Of a stretch of 64,000 nt of DNA, positions 10,509 through 20,374 are shown one piece after another; position 1 is the stretch's first letter; each line of letters begins with the position of its first letter. A program made the position numbers and the translations under genes. Origin of the DNA: Erythrobacter sp. NAP1 (lineage in GTDB: Bacteria; Pseudomonadota; Alphaproteobacteria; Sphingomonadales; Sphingomonadaceae); assembly GCF_000152865.1 (NCBI RefSeq), contig NZ_CH672390.1, positions 248,001-312,000 of the forward strand, read 5' to 3'. The notes under the pieces were generated by a model. The model saw only the letters and a program-made list of their open reading frames with translations, was not told where the DNA came from and did not search any database.

Positions 10509-12808
10509 ACGAGCTTCCCGGCAATATCGAAAAGAAGGCGCCCGGAAAGGACGCAGCGCTGACACAGGCGCAGCGGCTCAAGCAGCTTCAGATGATCCTC
10601 GATGTCTCGCGCCAGGTGGCGTCGCTCGAAACGCTCGATGCGGTGCTCGATACGTTGGTTACGGTTGCGGTCGAAACGACGGGGGCAGAGCGCGGATCGC
10701 TCTTCCTGCACGATGCCTCTTCCGGCGAGCTTTACAGCCGGATTGCGCAAGGAATGAAGCGCCGGGAAATCCGCATTCTCGATACGATTGGCATTGCAGG
10801 GACCACGTTTCAAAGCGGCGAAGGCCTGATCATCCACGATCCGTACACCGATCCGCGCTTCAACAAGGATGTCGATGCGCAGACCGGCTTCACCACCACC
10901 TCCATCCTGGCGAGCCCGATCCGCAACGCACGCGGCGAAACCATTGGGGTCGCGCAGGTTCTGAACAAGGTCGCGGGCGAGTTCAACGAACAGGATCTCC
11001 AGGTGCTCGAAGGCATCACCTCGCAATGCGCAATCACCCTGGAATCGATGCAGCTGGTCGAGCGCATGGAAGATTCGCGCCGGCGCGAGATCGAATTTCT
11101 CAACATCGTGTCAGAGATGACCTCGGAATTGGAGCTGACCACGCTGCTGCGCCGCGTGATGACCGAAGCGACCTCCATGCTCGACGCTGAACGCTCCACT
11201 CTGTTCATCAATGACGAGAAGACGGCAGAGCTTTTCAGCCATGTGGGCGAAGGGCTGGATGCTATGGAAATCCGCCTGCCCAACCATCTTGGCATCGCAG
11301 GATCGGTGTTCACCAGCGGCGAAGCGATCAACATTCCGCACGCTTACACAGACCTGCGTTTCAACCCGGCTTTCGATAAGCAATCGGGTTTCTTCACCCG
11401 CTCGATCCTGTGCGTACCGGTAGTGAACAAATCGGGCGAGACGATCGGCGTGACGCAGGTGCTCAACAAGCGCGGCGGGCCTTTCAACGAGGAAGACGAG
11501 AGCCGCCTCAAGGCATTCACCGCGCAAATCGCCATCGGGCTCGAGAACGCGAAGCTCTTCGCCGACATCCAGTCGATGAAGAATTACAATGAGAGCATGC
11601 TTCAATCCATGTCGAACGGGGTCATCACCTTCGACGAGGAAGGCGCGAACCGCACCTGTAACCAGGCGGGCGCTCGCATTCTGCGCTGCGAGCCTGACGA
11701 GCTGATCGGGAAGTCTGCAGCTGAAGTTCTGGGTGAAGAGAACCAGTGGCTGATCGACAAGATCGCCCGCGTGTCTGAGCGGCGTACGCCAGAAAGCCTG
11801 CCAGATACCGAGCTTGTCTTTGCAGGCGAGACCGTGTCCGCCAACGTGACCGTGCTGCCGATGGAATCGGGAGAGGGCACGTCGCTCGGCACGCTTGCCA
11901 TGATTGAGGACATTTCCGACGCTAAACGCGCCAAATCGACTCTGTCGCGCTACATGGACCCCGGCCTTGCATCGCAGATGCTCGCAGGCGGGGGCGAGGA
12001 CGACATTCTTGGCGGCAAGGACACGACCGCGACCGTCCTGTTCTCCGACATTCGCGGCTTCACCACCATCACCGAAAAGCTCGGCGCGCAGGGGACCGTG
12101 GCGCTGCTCAACGACTATTTCGAGCTGATGGTCGACTGCATTTCAGAGCAGGGCGGGATGCTCGACAAGTTCATCGGCGATGCAATCATGGCGGCCTTCG
12201 GCATCCCGGTCGGCCACGACGATGACGAGGACCGCGGGCTTCGAGCTGGGATCAACATGATCTCCGAATTGTGGCGCTGGAACGGTGAGCGCGAGGCGCG
12301 CGGAGAGATGCCGCTCGACATGGGTCTGGGCCTCAACACCGACCGCATTGTCGCAGGCAATATCGGGTCGAAGAAGCGCATGGATTACACCATGATCGGC
12401 GACGGGGTGAACCTTGCCGCGCGGCTCGAAAGTGCGTGCAAGCAGTACTCAGCCCGCATCCTGTTGTCCGAATACACGGTTGCCAAACTGAAGGGCGTTT
12501 ACCGCCTGCGCGAAGTCGACCGAGTGGTGGTGAAGGGGAAGTCTGAGCCGGTGGGCGTGTTCGAATGCCTCGACTACCACTCCGATGCGACTTTCCCGAA
12601 CCTCATGGATGTGCTCGGCAATTTCAACGAGGGCGTGAAGCTCTATCGCGGCCAGGAATGGGACCGCGCGGCGGGCTACTTCAAAAAGGCGATGGAAGCG
12701 AACCCTGAGGACAAGCTCAGCCAGACCTATATCGACCGCTGTCAGCTGATGAAGGACAATCCGCCCGGCGATGAGTGGGACGGGGTCTGGATCATGAAAG
12801 AGAAATAG
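10505..12808 (+). CDS. Class III adenylate cyclase with tandem GAF and PAS sensor domains
   Basis: Soluble 767-residue signalling enzyme predicted to make cAMP. Two GAF domains occupy roughly residues 35-185 and 205-350, a PAS domain about 365-475, and the class III catalytic domain about 500-680. The two metal-binding aspartates are present (FSDIRGF near 512 and GDAIMAAFG near 557), as are the Asp of YTMIGDGVN and the transition-state Asn/Arg of VNLAARLES. The Lys of DKFIGD and the Asp of the later motif favour ATP over GTP. A TPR-like tail (FNEGVKLYRGQEWDRAAGYFKKAMEANP) follows at about 700-750. There is no transmembrane segment, so the GAF/PAS domains presumably sense cytoplasmic ligands. 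The start overlaps the preceding stop. Confidence 0.92.
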   Translation: MNELPGNIEKKAPGKDAALTQAQRLKQLQMILDVSRQVASLETLDAVLDTLVTVAVETTGAERGSLFLHDASSGELYSRIAQGMKRREIRILDTIGIAGTTFQSGEGLIIHDPYTDPRFNKDVDAQTGFTTTSILASPIRNARGETIGVAQVLNKVAGEFNEQDLQVLEGITSQCAITLESMQLVERMEDSRRREIEFLNIVSEMTSELELTTLLRRVMTEATSMLDAERSTLFINDEKTAELFSHVGEGLDAMEIRLPNHLGIAGSVFTSGEAINIPHAYTDLRFNPAFDKQSGFFTRSILCVPVVNKSGETIGVTQVLNKRGGPFNEEDESRLKAFTAQIAIGLENAKLFADIQSMKNYNESMLQSMSNGVITFDEEGANRTCNQAGARILRCEPDELIGKSAAEVLGEENQWLIDKIARVSERRTPESLPDTELVFAGETVSANVTVLPMESGEGTSLGTLAMIEDISDAKRAKSTLSRYMDPGLASQMLAGGGEDDILGGKDTTATVLFSDIRGFTTITEKLGAQGTVALLNDYFELMVDCISEQGGMLDKFIGDAIMAAFGIPVGHDDDEDRGLRAGINMISELWRWNGEREARGEMPLDMGLGLNTDRIVAGNIGSKKRMDYTMIGDGVNLAARLESACKQYSARILLSEYTVAKLKGVYRLREVDRVVVKGKSEPVGVFECLDYHSDATFPNLMDVLGNFNEGVKLYRGQEWDRAAGYFKKAMEANPEDKLSQTYIDRCQLMKDNPPGDEWDGVWIMKEK

Positions 12809-12815
12809 GCCCCGC

Positions 12816-14465
12816 TTACTCAGGGATCGGCGGCGTCTGCCAGAACAGCGCGACTTCCTCGTCCAGTCCGGTCACCTCGTAGCGCACCAAGGCGATCGGC
12901 AGGCGACCTGCGGCGAGGAACTGATCGTGAAATTCGCGCAAGGAGAACTCCTCTCCCAACTGGCTCGCCCGGTCGGCCAGCAGCGCATCCATCTGTAGCT
13001 TGCCAATCGTGTAGGCGACGCCGTAGCCGGGCGGGCGGCGAAGATAAATTTCAGCGTCCACGCGCGCGACATCCTCGTCCAGCCAGGGGGTCTTTTCGCG
13101 CATGTAAGCGACCGCTTCAGGCACGCTCCAGATGTTGTGCTGCATATAGACATCAGCAGGCACGCGCGCGGCGCGGAAGATGCCGAATATCTGCATGAAT
13201 TCATCGGCACGCGGCGAGTGCACGGTGCCGCCTGCGAGCATGGTCGCTTCCTCGAGATAGGTTGCCCAGCCTTCGGCGCGGCCTCCATCGCTGTAACGTC
13301 CGCGGATCGGTCGTTCGTCGCGGGCGGCGAGGACTGCGTCGAAGCGGTGGCCGGGAATGACCGCGTGGACATGGTCGGGGATGGGATCGCGGAACTGGAT
13401 CTGCTCCCAGAAATTGGGCCCGGTCGGGCGTTCGATAAAGGGCGTGTTGCTGCCAAGCTCGCCGACCCATGCGGGGATGGTGACGAAGTCGTCCTCGGTC
13501 AGGAAACGGCGCACAATTGCATCGGTTCTGGCGATCTTCGCGCGCTGTTCTTCGGCGCTTTGCGAGAGTTCCAGCTGCGGCAAATCGCGATTGCGGTGGC
13601 GAAGCAGGGCGAGCGCGGCTGTCATGCGCTCGTGCTCGCGCTCGGCCAGTGTCACCATTTCGCCCGAGGTGAGCGGGATCATACGGACGTGGCGAATGTA
13701 CCAGTCGTACTGCTCGGCCCCGACACCGCCGGGAGCGGTCATCGTGGGGCGTTCTGCCCGAAGCCAATCGCGAAAGTCGCTCAGCGCATCGCGCGCGGCA
13801 GTGACGTCTGCGACAAGGTCAGGGCGCTGCGTGCGGCTGCGTTCAAGCAGGTCTTCGTACCATCCGATTATGCCGGGCGGTGGGACTTCGCGGTAGGGGT
13901 GGTAGTGGTTCACCCCGTCGCTGTTCTCCAGATTATGGAGCGCAAGGTCCGCGAAATCACCGGCGACCTCGGTCAGGTTCGCGCGTGCCGAAGCCAGCAG
14001 CGGTGGGACAAGGCGAAGCCGCTCGCGCAGCTTCTCGACCTCTTCGCCGTCTTCGCTCACCTCGGCAAAGGCCACGCGCATCAGCGGGTCGAGATAAAAG
14101 CCCGGATCGCGCTTCCACGGGCGAAGGACCGCGAGGTTGAAGCGGTATCCATTGAGGATCGATTTGACCGCGAGATATTCGACTTGGCTCGCGCGGGACC
14201 AGTCGACGATCGGCAGGGCGGCAAGCTTGTTCTCGAAGTACGAGAGCCCGCCGAGCTTTTCGGCCATCAGCTCATCGCCATAAACCTCCCCGATGCGCGC
14301 GCCTGAGTCGAGGACTACCCCGGCGGTGAAGCCGGGGACCATGTATTCGCGCAGTTCCTCGTGCAGTTCGACGAGCCTGTCATAACCCTCGTCACCCGCG
14401 TCCTGTGCGTGCGCTGCACCGATGAAGAACAGCGCAAGGCTCACAAATCCAACGAAAAACCGCAT
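12816..14465 (-). CDS. Exported DUF885 family protein, divergent active-site motif
   Basis: A 549-residue exported protein of the DUF885 family, thought to be metallopeptidase-like. The start has a strong AGGAGGTGGGT site and is followed by a signal peptide (residues 1-21, ending AHAQ). Family landmarks include EGWATYLEE and a late YTIGKLQMD. The zinc-site segment, normally HExxPGHH, reads HAVIPGHR at residues 367-374, so the Glu is Ala and the last His is Arg. It may therefore be inactive or use another mechanism, or it may belong to a subgroup that never had the Glu. It lies first in a run of exported peptidase-type genes on the minus strand, which supports a role in peptide breakdown. Confidence 0.82.
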   Translation of the reverse strand: MRFFVGFVSLALFFIGAAHAQDAGDEGYDRLVELHEELREYMVPGFTAGVVLDSGARIGEVYGDELMAEKLGGLSYFENKLAALPIVDWSRASQVEYLAVKSILNGYRFNLAVLRPWKRDPGFYLDPLMRVAFAEVSEDGEEVEKLRERLRLVPPLLASARANLTEVAGDFADLALHNLENSDGVNHYHPYREVPPPGIIGWYEDLLERSRTQRPDLVADVTAARDALSDFRDWLRAERPTMTAPGGVGAEQYDWYIRHVRMIPLTSGEMVTLAEREHERMTAALALLRHRNRDLPQLELSQSAEEQRAKIARTDAIVRRFLTEDDFVTIPAWVGELGSNTPFIERPTGPNFWEQIQFRDPIPDHVHAVIPGHRFDAVLAARDERPIRGRYSDGGRAEGWATYLEEATMLAGGTVHSPRADEFMQIFGIFRAARVPADVYMQHNIWSVPEAVAYMREKTPWLDEDVARVDAEIYLRRPPGYGVAYTIGKLQMDALLADRASQLGEEFSLREFHDQFLAAGRLPIALVRYEVTGLDEEVALFWQTPPIPE

Positions 14466-14533
14466 ACCCACCTCCTGATGCGAAGGTGATGCGGGAGCGC
14501 GCCGGTTGTGTCCAGAGGCTTGGGGCAAGCGGG

Positions 14534-16330
14534 TCAGTAGCCGCTCGCCTGACCGTCCTTGCGCATCTCGGTCGCGCCTGCATACACGCCGGTTTCCGCA
14601 TCGCGCATGATCGCCTGATAGCCGCCGAACATGATGCCGTTTGAGACAACGCGGACATTATGTCCCATGGCTCGAAGCGCCTCGACGGTGGCTTCGGGGA
14701 TGCCGGGTTCGACATTCAGCGTGCCGAGCGGATCGGCTGCGGGGCCGGAGAGTGCTTCGGTAGGCTGGCGACCGCCATCGTGGTTGATGCGCGCGGCATC
14801 GCCCGCTTCCTGAATGTCCATGCCATAATCGACCATGTTGATGAGCACCTGGACATGCCCCTGCGGCTGCATCCCGCCGCCCATCAGGCCTAGGGTCATG
14901 AACGGCTCGCCATCCTTTTTCACGAAGGCGGGAATGATAGTATGGAACGGGCGTTTGCCCGGCTCGTAGGCGTTGGGGTGCGCGGGATCGAGGCTGAAGA
15001 GCTCGCCGCGGTCCTGAAACATGAAGCCCAGACCATCGGGCACCAGCCCGCCGCCCATGCCGCGATAGTTCGACTGGATGAGGCTCACCATCAAGCCGCT
15101 TTCGTCGGTGACGGTGAGGTAGGTCGTGTCGCCTTCGCCTTCGAGCTTGGGTTCGCCGGGTCCGAATTCGGGCGTTGCGCGGGCAGGGTCAATAAGCGCG
15201 AAACGTTCGCGGCCATATTCCTCGCTCAGCAGTTCCTCAGGGAAACGGGTGAAGTCGGGGTCGGCATAGAAGCGCGCGACGTCGGCATAGGCAAGGCGCT
15301 TGGCCTCTGTGATGTAGTGAATGACCTCGGGGCTGCCGCGCTCCCACTGGGAAAGATCGACGTTCTTGAGGATGTTGACCATCTGCAGCGCGGCGAAACC
15401 CTGCGTGTTGGGCGGCAGTTCGCACAGCTCGAACCCGTCGCGATATTCGGCGCAGGCCGGTTCGACCCAGTCGCTCTTGTGCGCGGCAAAGTCGTCCATT
15501 GTGTAGGCAGAACCCTGGCGCTGGAGGTAGTCAACCATGGTCTCAGCCAACTCGCCCTTATAGAACGCATCGCGCCCTTCGCGCCCGATGGTCTCAAGCG
15601 TGTTGGCAAGGTCCGGGTTCTTGAAGACATCGCCTGCCTTGGGCGCGGTGCCATCGGGGAAATAGGTCGCGCGGGCGTTGTCGAATTCGAACGGATAGCT
15701 CTCCAGCCGGCCCGCATAGGCGCGCAGGCTGCGGTCGAGATACATGGCGATGATCGGGGCAACCGGGTGCCCTTCGCGCGCATATTCGACTGTCGGGGCA
15801 AGGATCTCGCTCATCGGAAGCTTGCCGAACCGTTCGTGCATCGCGAACCAGCCATCGACCGTGCCGGGGATTGTGACCGGGAGCGGGCCAACCGGTGGAA
15901 GCGCATCCGCTCCGTCCAGTTTCTCAAGCAGTTGATCAAGCGTCTGCCCCATCGGTGAGCGGCCCGACCCGTTGAGACCGTAAAGCTTGTCGGTCGCAGG
16001 GTCGTAGATGATCGCGAAGATATCGCCGCCGATCCCGTTGCCGGTGGGCTCCATCAGGCCGAGCGCTGCGTTGGCGGCTATCGCTGCATCCACCGCGCTG
16101 CCGCCATCGCGAAGGATCTGGAGAGCGATCTGCGTCGCGAGCGGGTGAGCCGTCGCGGCCATTCCGTGCTCGGCATAGACCGGGCTGCGCGACCAGTTTG
16201 CGCCCACGGGGCGTCCGCCAGCACCGATCTGTTCCTCGATCGGTTTTGCCTCTTGCGCGAGCGCAGGGGCAGGCACAGTCACGGGGGCGAGAGCAAGGGC
16301 CGAGATTCCGGCGGCGATGGCAAAACGCAT
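14534..16330 (-). CDS. ggt: Gamma-glutamyltransferase / glutathione hydrolase
   Basis: Periplasmic N-terminal nucleophile hydrolase that cleaves gamma-glutamyl bonds of glutathione and gamma-glutamyl peptides. The proenzyme of 598 residues is of family size. It has a signal peptide (1-26, ending ALAQ) and the large-subunit motif GGSAVDAAIAANAALGLMEP. The self-processing site is DTTYLTV, where Thr402 is the expected nucleophile and new N-terminus of the small subunit. The glycine loop LMGGGMQPQGHVQV is present. AAAGGAGA precedes the ATG. Next to DUF885, M14 and S9D peptidases, it points to use of extracellular peptides or glutathione as nitrogen or sulphur source. Confidence 0.95.
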   Translation of the reverse strand: MRFAIAAGISALALAPVTVPAPALAQEAKPIEEQIGAGGRPVGANWSRSPVYAEHGMAATAHPLATQIALQILRDGGSAVDAAIAANAALGLMEPTGNGIGGDIFAIIYDPATDKLYGLNGSGRSPMGQTLDQLLEKLDGADALPPVGPLPVTIPGTVDGWFAMHERFGKLPMSEILAPTVEYAREGHPVAPIIAMYLDRSLRAYAGRLESYPFEFDNARATYFPDGTAPKAGDVFKNPDLANTLETIGREGRDAFYKGELAETMVDYLQRQGSAYTMDDFAAHKSDWVEPACAEYRDGFELCELPPNTQGFAALQMVNILKNVDLSQWERGSPEVIHYITEAKRLAYADVARFYADPDFTRFPEELLSEEYGRERFALIDPARATPEFGPGEPKLEGEGDTTYLTVTDESGLMVSLIQSNYRGMGGGLVPDGLGFMFQDRGELFSLDPAHPNAYEPGKRPFHTIIPAFVKKDGEPFMTLGLMGGGMQPQGHVQVLINMVDYGMDIQEAGDAARINHDGGRQPTEALSGPAADPLGTLNVEPGIPEATVEALRAMGHNVRVVSNGIMFGGYQAIMRDAETGVYAGATEMRKDGQASGY

Positions 16331-16358
16331 GATTGTCTCCTTTGGAGGGATTAACGCC

Positions 16359-16886
16359 TCAGGCGGTCCTTTTTTCCCGCTTCTTTCGCGCCTTCACCAT
16401 GCGTGGCAACAGGAACAGATATCCGCCCGTTCCCCACATGATGATGAGCAAGATGCCCGTAGGCAGGAAAATATAGAGCTTCACCCAGTCGGCGAAGAAC
16501 GACCCGTCATGGATCGTCTCGATCAGGTCCGAGCGGCGGTAGGCGACCTTAAGCACTTCGGCGGTCTTTGAGTCGACTTGGACCTCCCAGCCTGACTTCG
16601 CGCGCAGCTTCGCCATGCCGCGATCGACGCGCAGGTCGATGCGGTCGATGTCGGACCATTCCTCAATGCCCGCCTCGGGATGCTGACGGGCGGCGGCCAG
16701 CATCTGGTCGAAGCTCGCCTGCGGCAATTGTGCTTCGGCCACGCCGCGCGCGGTGCCCGGCTGGATCCACTCGATCTCTTTCTTGAGCATGAGAAAGCCG
16801 CCGGCGCCGAACATGATCGCGGCGGGGACGAATACGGCGAGAGAAAGCCAGTAGTGGACCTGACGAAACAGGCGTTTGGGGTTCAT
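16359..16886 (-). CDS. PepSY-associated transmembrane protein
   Basis: A 175-residue inner-membrane protein with a PepSY-TM layout: an N-terminal helix (about 12-34, YWLSLAVFVPAAIMFGAGGFL), a periplasmic region of about 95 residues resembling a PepSY domain, a C-terminal helix (about 138-160) and a basic cytoplasmic tail. The start at 16886 has AGGAAT upstream. PepSY proteins are often linked to peptidase inhibition or to iron and siderophore reductases. Here the neighbours are peptidases, so I infer modulation of the exported peptidases, with moderate confidence. Confidence 0.8.
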   Translation of the reverse strand: MNPKRLFRQVHYWLSLAVFVPAAIMFGAGGFLMLKKEIEWIQPGTARGVAEAQLPQASFDQMLAAARQHPEAGIEEWSDIDRIDLRVDRGMAKLRAKSGWEVQVDSKTAEVLKVAYRRSDLIETIHDGSFFADWVKLYIFLPTGILLIIMWGTGGYLFLLPRMVKARKKREKRTA

Positions 16887-16944
16887 GGGAGTATTCCTGA
16901 CGCGGGGACCTATCCAAGGCAAGCCCCCGCGCTGGGTCTTTCAG

Positions 16945-19900
16945 TTATTGCGGAAGCGCGCTTCCCGGCACCCACGGTGCGCCTGCTGCTGCAAGCTCAG
17001 CCTCGAAGGCCGGGATCGTGCTTTCAGTGAGCGTGCGCAGGCGGTCGCGGATCGCTCCGAATTCTGCCTGGGCGTAGCCGAACTGTTCGCGGTGCGTCTG
17101 GGTCGGACCATAAGTCGACCCGCTCACCCCGAACATCACGCGGCCAAGACGGCTGCGAACCGTGGGCTGCGTGCGCTCATAGATCGCGTTGCGCGCTTCA
17201 TTCCCGTTGAGCATCTCGTCTAGCGTGCGCACTTCGGCGCGGATCGCGTCGAGCCGGTTGTCGAGCGTTGCCGGATCACCGCCCGGTGCTGCCCGTACGG
17301 CTGCGGCCATCAGGCCGACCCGGCGCTCGACATCATTGAGCGTCGACGCCACCGCCGAGACACGGCGGTCGAATGCAGCGATTTCTGCCCAGAAGTCAGA
17401 AGCGCCTACCTGTGCCGGAAGCGCACCTTCGCGAAGGCGTTCGACAGTGAAAGGCTGCGGACCGACAAGCTCGGTGGTCTGGCCGCGAACCCGCTTCGAC
17501 ATCGAGACGGTGTATTCGCCCGGTGCGACGAGGAAGCCTGAACGCTCCGACCCGCTGCGTGCGACTGAGGTCGAAGGATAGCGCAGGTTCCAGTTGACGC
17601 GGTGGAAACCCTTCTTGGCAGGTCCCTTGATCCGGCGAACAACGTTTCCTTCGGAATCGCGCACAGTTAGCCAGATGGCAGGGTCTTCTTCCTGAAGCTC
17701 TGCGGTCAGCGCATCGAAGCTGGGGAAGGGCGTGTCGTCGCCAGCCTTGACCAGCGGACGTTCGCGTTCCTGGCGCATGGCTTCGAGCGACTGGATGTCG
17801 TCGGCTAGATAGTAGGTGAAGTTCGCGCCGAATTCGGGGTTGGGAGCCATGTAGTATCCGTGCCCCTGCGAACCGCCGCGCGAGAAGGCGAGTTCCGGCT
17901 TCTCGATATACCACCAAGCCTTGCGACCCGGGAACAGCATCGCTTCCTGCCCAAGGCTCGCCTCGCTGAGCGTGCGAAGCGGCGAGATGTCATCGACGAT
18001 GAAGAAACCACGGCCAAAGCTAGCGGCCACAAGGTCATCCTCGCGCCGCTGTATCGTGACGTCGCGGAACGAAATCGTCGGTGCATCGCCCGAAAGCTTG
18101 GTCCACTTTTCCCCGCCATCGAGGCTGAAGAACAGCGCAAACTCGGTCGCGGTGAACAGCAGGTTGGGGTTCACATGGTCCTGAACCAGGCGCCAGACGA
18201 GGTGCCGGTCGGGAATGTTCGCCGCAATGCTGCGCCAAGTGCGACCGCGGTCACTGCTCTTGAGCAGATACGGTTTGAAGTCGCCGTATTTGTGATTGTC
18301 GAGCGCGACATAAACGGTGTTCACGTCATGCAGATCGGCGCGAATATCGTTGACGAACGCGGTCGCCGGAACGCCCGGAAGCGAGCCGACTTCGACCTGG
18401 CGCCAGTTCGCGCCGCCATCTTCCGTTACCTGGATGAGGCCGTCGTCGGTGCCGACGTAAAGCAGGCTTTCGTTGAGCGGAGATTCCCCGATCGAAGTGA
18501 TCGTGTTGTACTGGCTCATCGCGTAGATGTCCCACGGCGCATCCCAGCTCCACTGGCGGTCCATGACGGGCAGGCGCATGCGGTTTTCATTGCGGGTGAG
18601 ATCGCCCGAGATCGCAGTCCAGCTGTCGCCGCGATTGTTCGAACGCCACAGGCGCTGCGAAGCAAAGTAGAGGCGGGTGGGCTCATGCTGGCTGACCCAG
18701 ATCGGCGAATCCCAGTTCCAGCGCGGAATATCATCGCCCGGAGCAGGCTGTGGCTGAATGCGCACGACTTCGCCGGTGATCCGGTCGACGCGCGCAAGGT
18801 TCCCCTGCTGCGACTGCGCATACATGATGTTGGGATTGCCCGGCTCGGTCGCGGACTGGTGGCCATCACCGCCAAGCGTCACGAACCAGTCGTCGTTGCG
18901 GATGCCCTGACGGTTATCGGTGCGCGAAGGACCGCCTTGTGAGTTGTTGTCCTGCGTGCCGCCATAGACGTAGTAGAACGGTTCGGCATCATCGACCGCG
19001 ACCTTGTAGAACTGCGTGATCGGCAGGTTGTTGATGAAGCGCCAGGTCTTAGTGTGATCCCAGCTTTCATAGAGGCCACCGTCAGACCCGAACATGATGT
19101 ATTCAGGATCAGTCGGGTGGAACGCGATGGCGTGGTCATCGACGTGCTTCAGGTCGTTGTTGAGACCGTAGAAAGTCTTCCCGCCATCATTCGAAATCTG
19201 CGAGGTGTTCGAGACAAGGTAGATGCGGTCGAAGAAATGCGGGCTGGCGTAAAGCTCCTGATAGTAGTGCGGGCCGGTGCCGCCGCTGACCGTGTCGGAC
19301 ATCTTGGTCCAACTCGATCCGCGATTGTCCGAACGCCAAACGCCGCCATCGCGTCGGTCAAGCTCGATCGCGGCGTAGACGACGTCAGGCTGCATGGGTG
19401 AGATGGCGAGGCCGATCTTGCCCTTGTTGCCGCCGGGGATGCCGCTCTTCAGCTCGGTCCATGTGTCACCGCCATCTTCGCTGCGCCACAGACCGGTTTC
19501 CGGGCCGCCACCGATGTAGGCGGCTACCGTGCGGTGACGCTGCCAAAGCGCTGCGTAGAGCCGGTCAGGATTGCTGGGATCAATCACGAGATCGCCTGCG
19601 CCGGTATATTCGCCAGCGGACAGGACATTCTCCCAAGTTTCGCCGCCATCAGTCGTCTTGTAGACGCCGCGCTCACCGCCCGGCGACCACAGCGGGCCTT
19701 GAGCTGCGACCCAGACAGTGTTCGAATCTTCCGGGTGGACGATGATGTTGCCGATCCGCTCGGTCCCTTCGAGACCCTTCTTGGTCCAGCTCTTGCCGCC
19801 GTCTTCGGAGAGGTAGATGCCATCGCCGTAGCCAGCGTGGCGGCCCCCGTGGTTCTCACCCGTGCCGACCCAGATGCGGCTAGGATCGGATGGATCGAGG

Positions 19901-20208
19901 CCGAGAGAGCCGATGGAGTAGGAGCCTTGTCCGTCGAACAGGCTGGTCCAAGTCGTGCCGGCATTTTCGGTCTTCCAGACACCTCCTGAGCCCACGGCCA
20001 CATACCAGGTGGCTGGATCGTCCTGAACGATGGCGATGTCGGCGATGCGTCCCGACATGAAGGCAGGGCCGATATTGCGAAGCTTGAAAGCGCTGAACGT
20101 GCTGCTCGACAGCGCTGGTTTGTCCTCCTCGGTTTCGTCCTGCGCAACAGCAACCTGACCGAGCCCCAGAATAGCGGCAGCGGCGAGAACAAGCCTCGAA
20201 AATTTCAT
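16945..20208 (-). CDS. Exported sortilin/BNR-repeat beta-propeller protein
   Basis: A 1087-residue exported protein with signal peptide (1-22, ending AVAQ) after a GAGGGG ribosome site. Most of its length is a series of beta-propeller blades with BNR/Asp-box motifs (GGVWKTENAGTTW, GIYLSEDGGKSW, GVYKTTDGGETW, GLWRSEDGGDTW, GGVWRSDNRGSSW and others), typical of VPS10/sortilin-like or WD40/YVTN proteins. The last ~250 residues form a separate C-terminal region with a beta-sandwich-like part and a helical part. Such proteins are often annotated as glycosyl hydrolases, but I see no catalytic motif. Its place among exported peptidases suggests binding or processing of peptides. Confidence 0.85.
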   Translation of the reverse strand: MKFSRLVLAAAAILGLGQVAVAQDETEEDKPALSSSTFSAFKLRNIGPAFMSGRIADIAIVQDDPATWYVAVGSGGVWKTENAGTTWTSLFDGQGSYSIGSLGLDPSDPSRIWVGTGENHGGRHAGYGDGIYLSEDGGKSWTKKGLEGTERIGNIIVHPEDSNTVWVAAQGPLWSPGGERGVYKTTDGGETWENVLSAGEYTGAGDLVIDPSNPDRLYAALWQRHRTVAAYIGGGPETGLWRSEDGGDTWTELKSGIPGGNKGKIGLAISPMQPDVVYAAIELDRRDGGVWRSDNRGSSWTKMSDTVSGGTGPHYYQELYASPHFFDRIYLVSNTSQISNDGGKTFYGLNNDLKHVDDHAIAFHPTDPEYIMFGSDGGLYESWDHTKTWRFINNLPITQFYKVAVDDAEPFYYVYGGTQDNNSQGGPSRTDNRQGIRNDDWFVTLGGDGHQSATEPGNPNIMYAQSQQGNLARVDRITGEVVRIQPQPAPGDDIPRWNWDSPIWVSQHEPTRLYFASQRLWRSNNRGDSWTAISGDLTRNENRMRLPVMDRQWSWDAPWDIYAMSQYNTITSIGESPLNESLLYVGTDDGLIQVTEDGGANWRQVEVGSLPGVPATAFVNDIRADLHDVNTVYVALDNHKYGDFKPYLLKSSDRGRTWRSIAANIPDRHLVWRLVQDHVNPNLLFTATEFALFFSLDGGEKWTKLSGDAPTISFRDVTIQRREDDLVAASFGRGFFIVDDISPLRTLSEASLGQEAMLFPGRKAWWYIEKPELAFSRGGSQGHGYYMAPNPEFGANFTYYLADDIQSLEAMRQERERPLVKAGDDTPFPSFDALTAELQEEDPAIWLTVRDSEGNVVRRIKGPAKKGFHRVNWNLRYPSTSVARSGSERSGFLVAPGEYTVSMSKRVRGQTTELVGPQPFTVERLREGALPAQVGASDFWAEIAAFDRRVSAVASTLNDVERRVGLMAAAVRAAPGGDPATLDNRLDAIRAEVRTLDEMLNGNEARNAIYERTQPTVRSRLGRVMFGVSGSTYGPTQTHREQFGYAQAEFGAIRDRLRTLTESTIPAFEAELAAAGAPWVPGSALPQ

Positions 20209-20374
20209 GTGATTCAGCCCCTCGTAAAACGAGCGCGCACGGTCCTGAAGCGATGGCGCGCTCGCAAGCCCCAGCCGATGAACGGTCAACGACTATCGTT
20301 GGCCGTCACAATCGACGTCTCGGGTGAGGGTGTAGCAAAGTTGTCGCGCTTGGCCAGCGCGATGGCTAGGCAGA

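Noticed and set aside
16945-20208. Annotation of the propeller protein as a glycosyl hydrolase
   Set aside because: Asp-box repeats alone do not show catalysis, and no sialidase-type Arg triad or other active-site pattern is visible.
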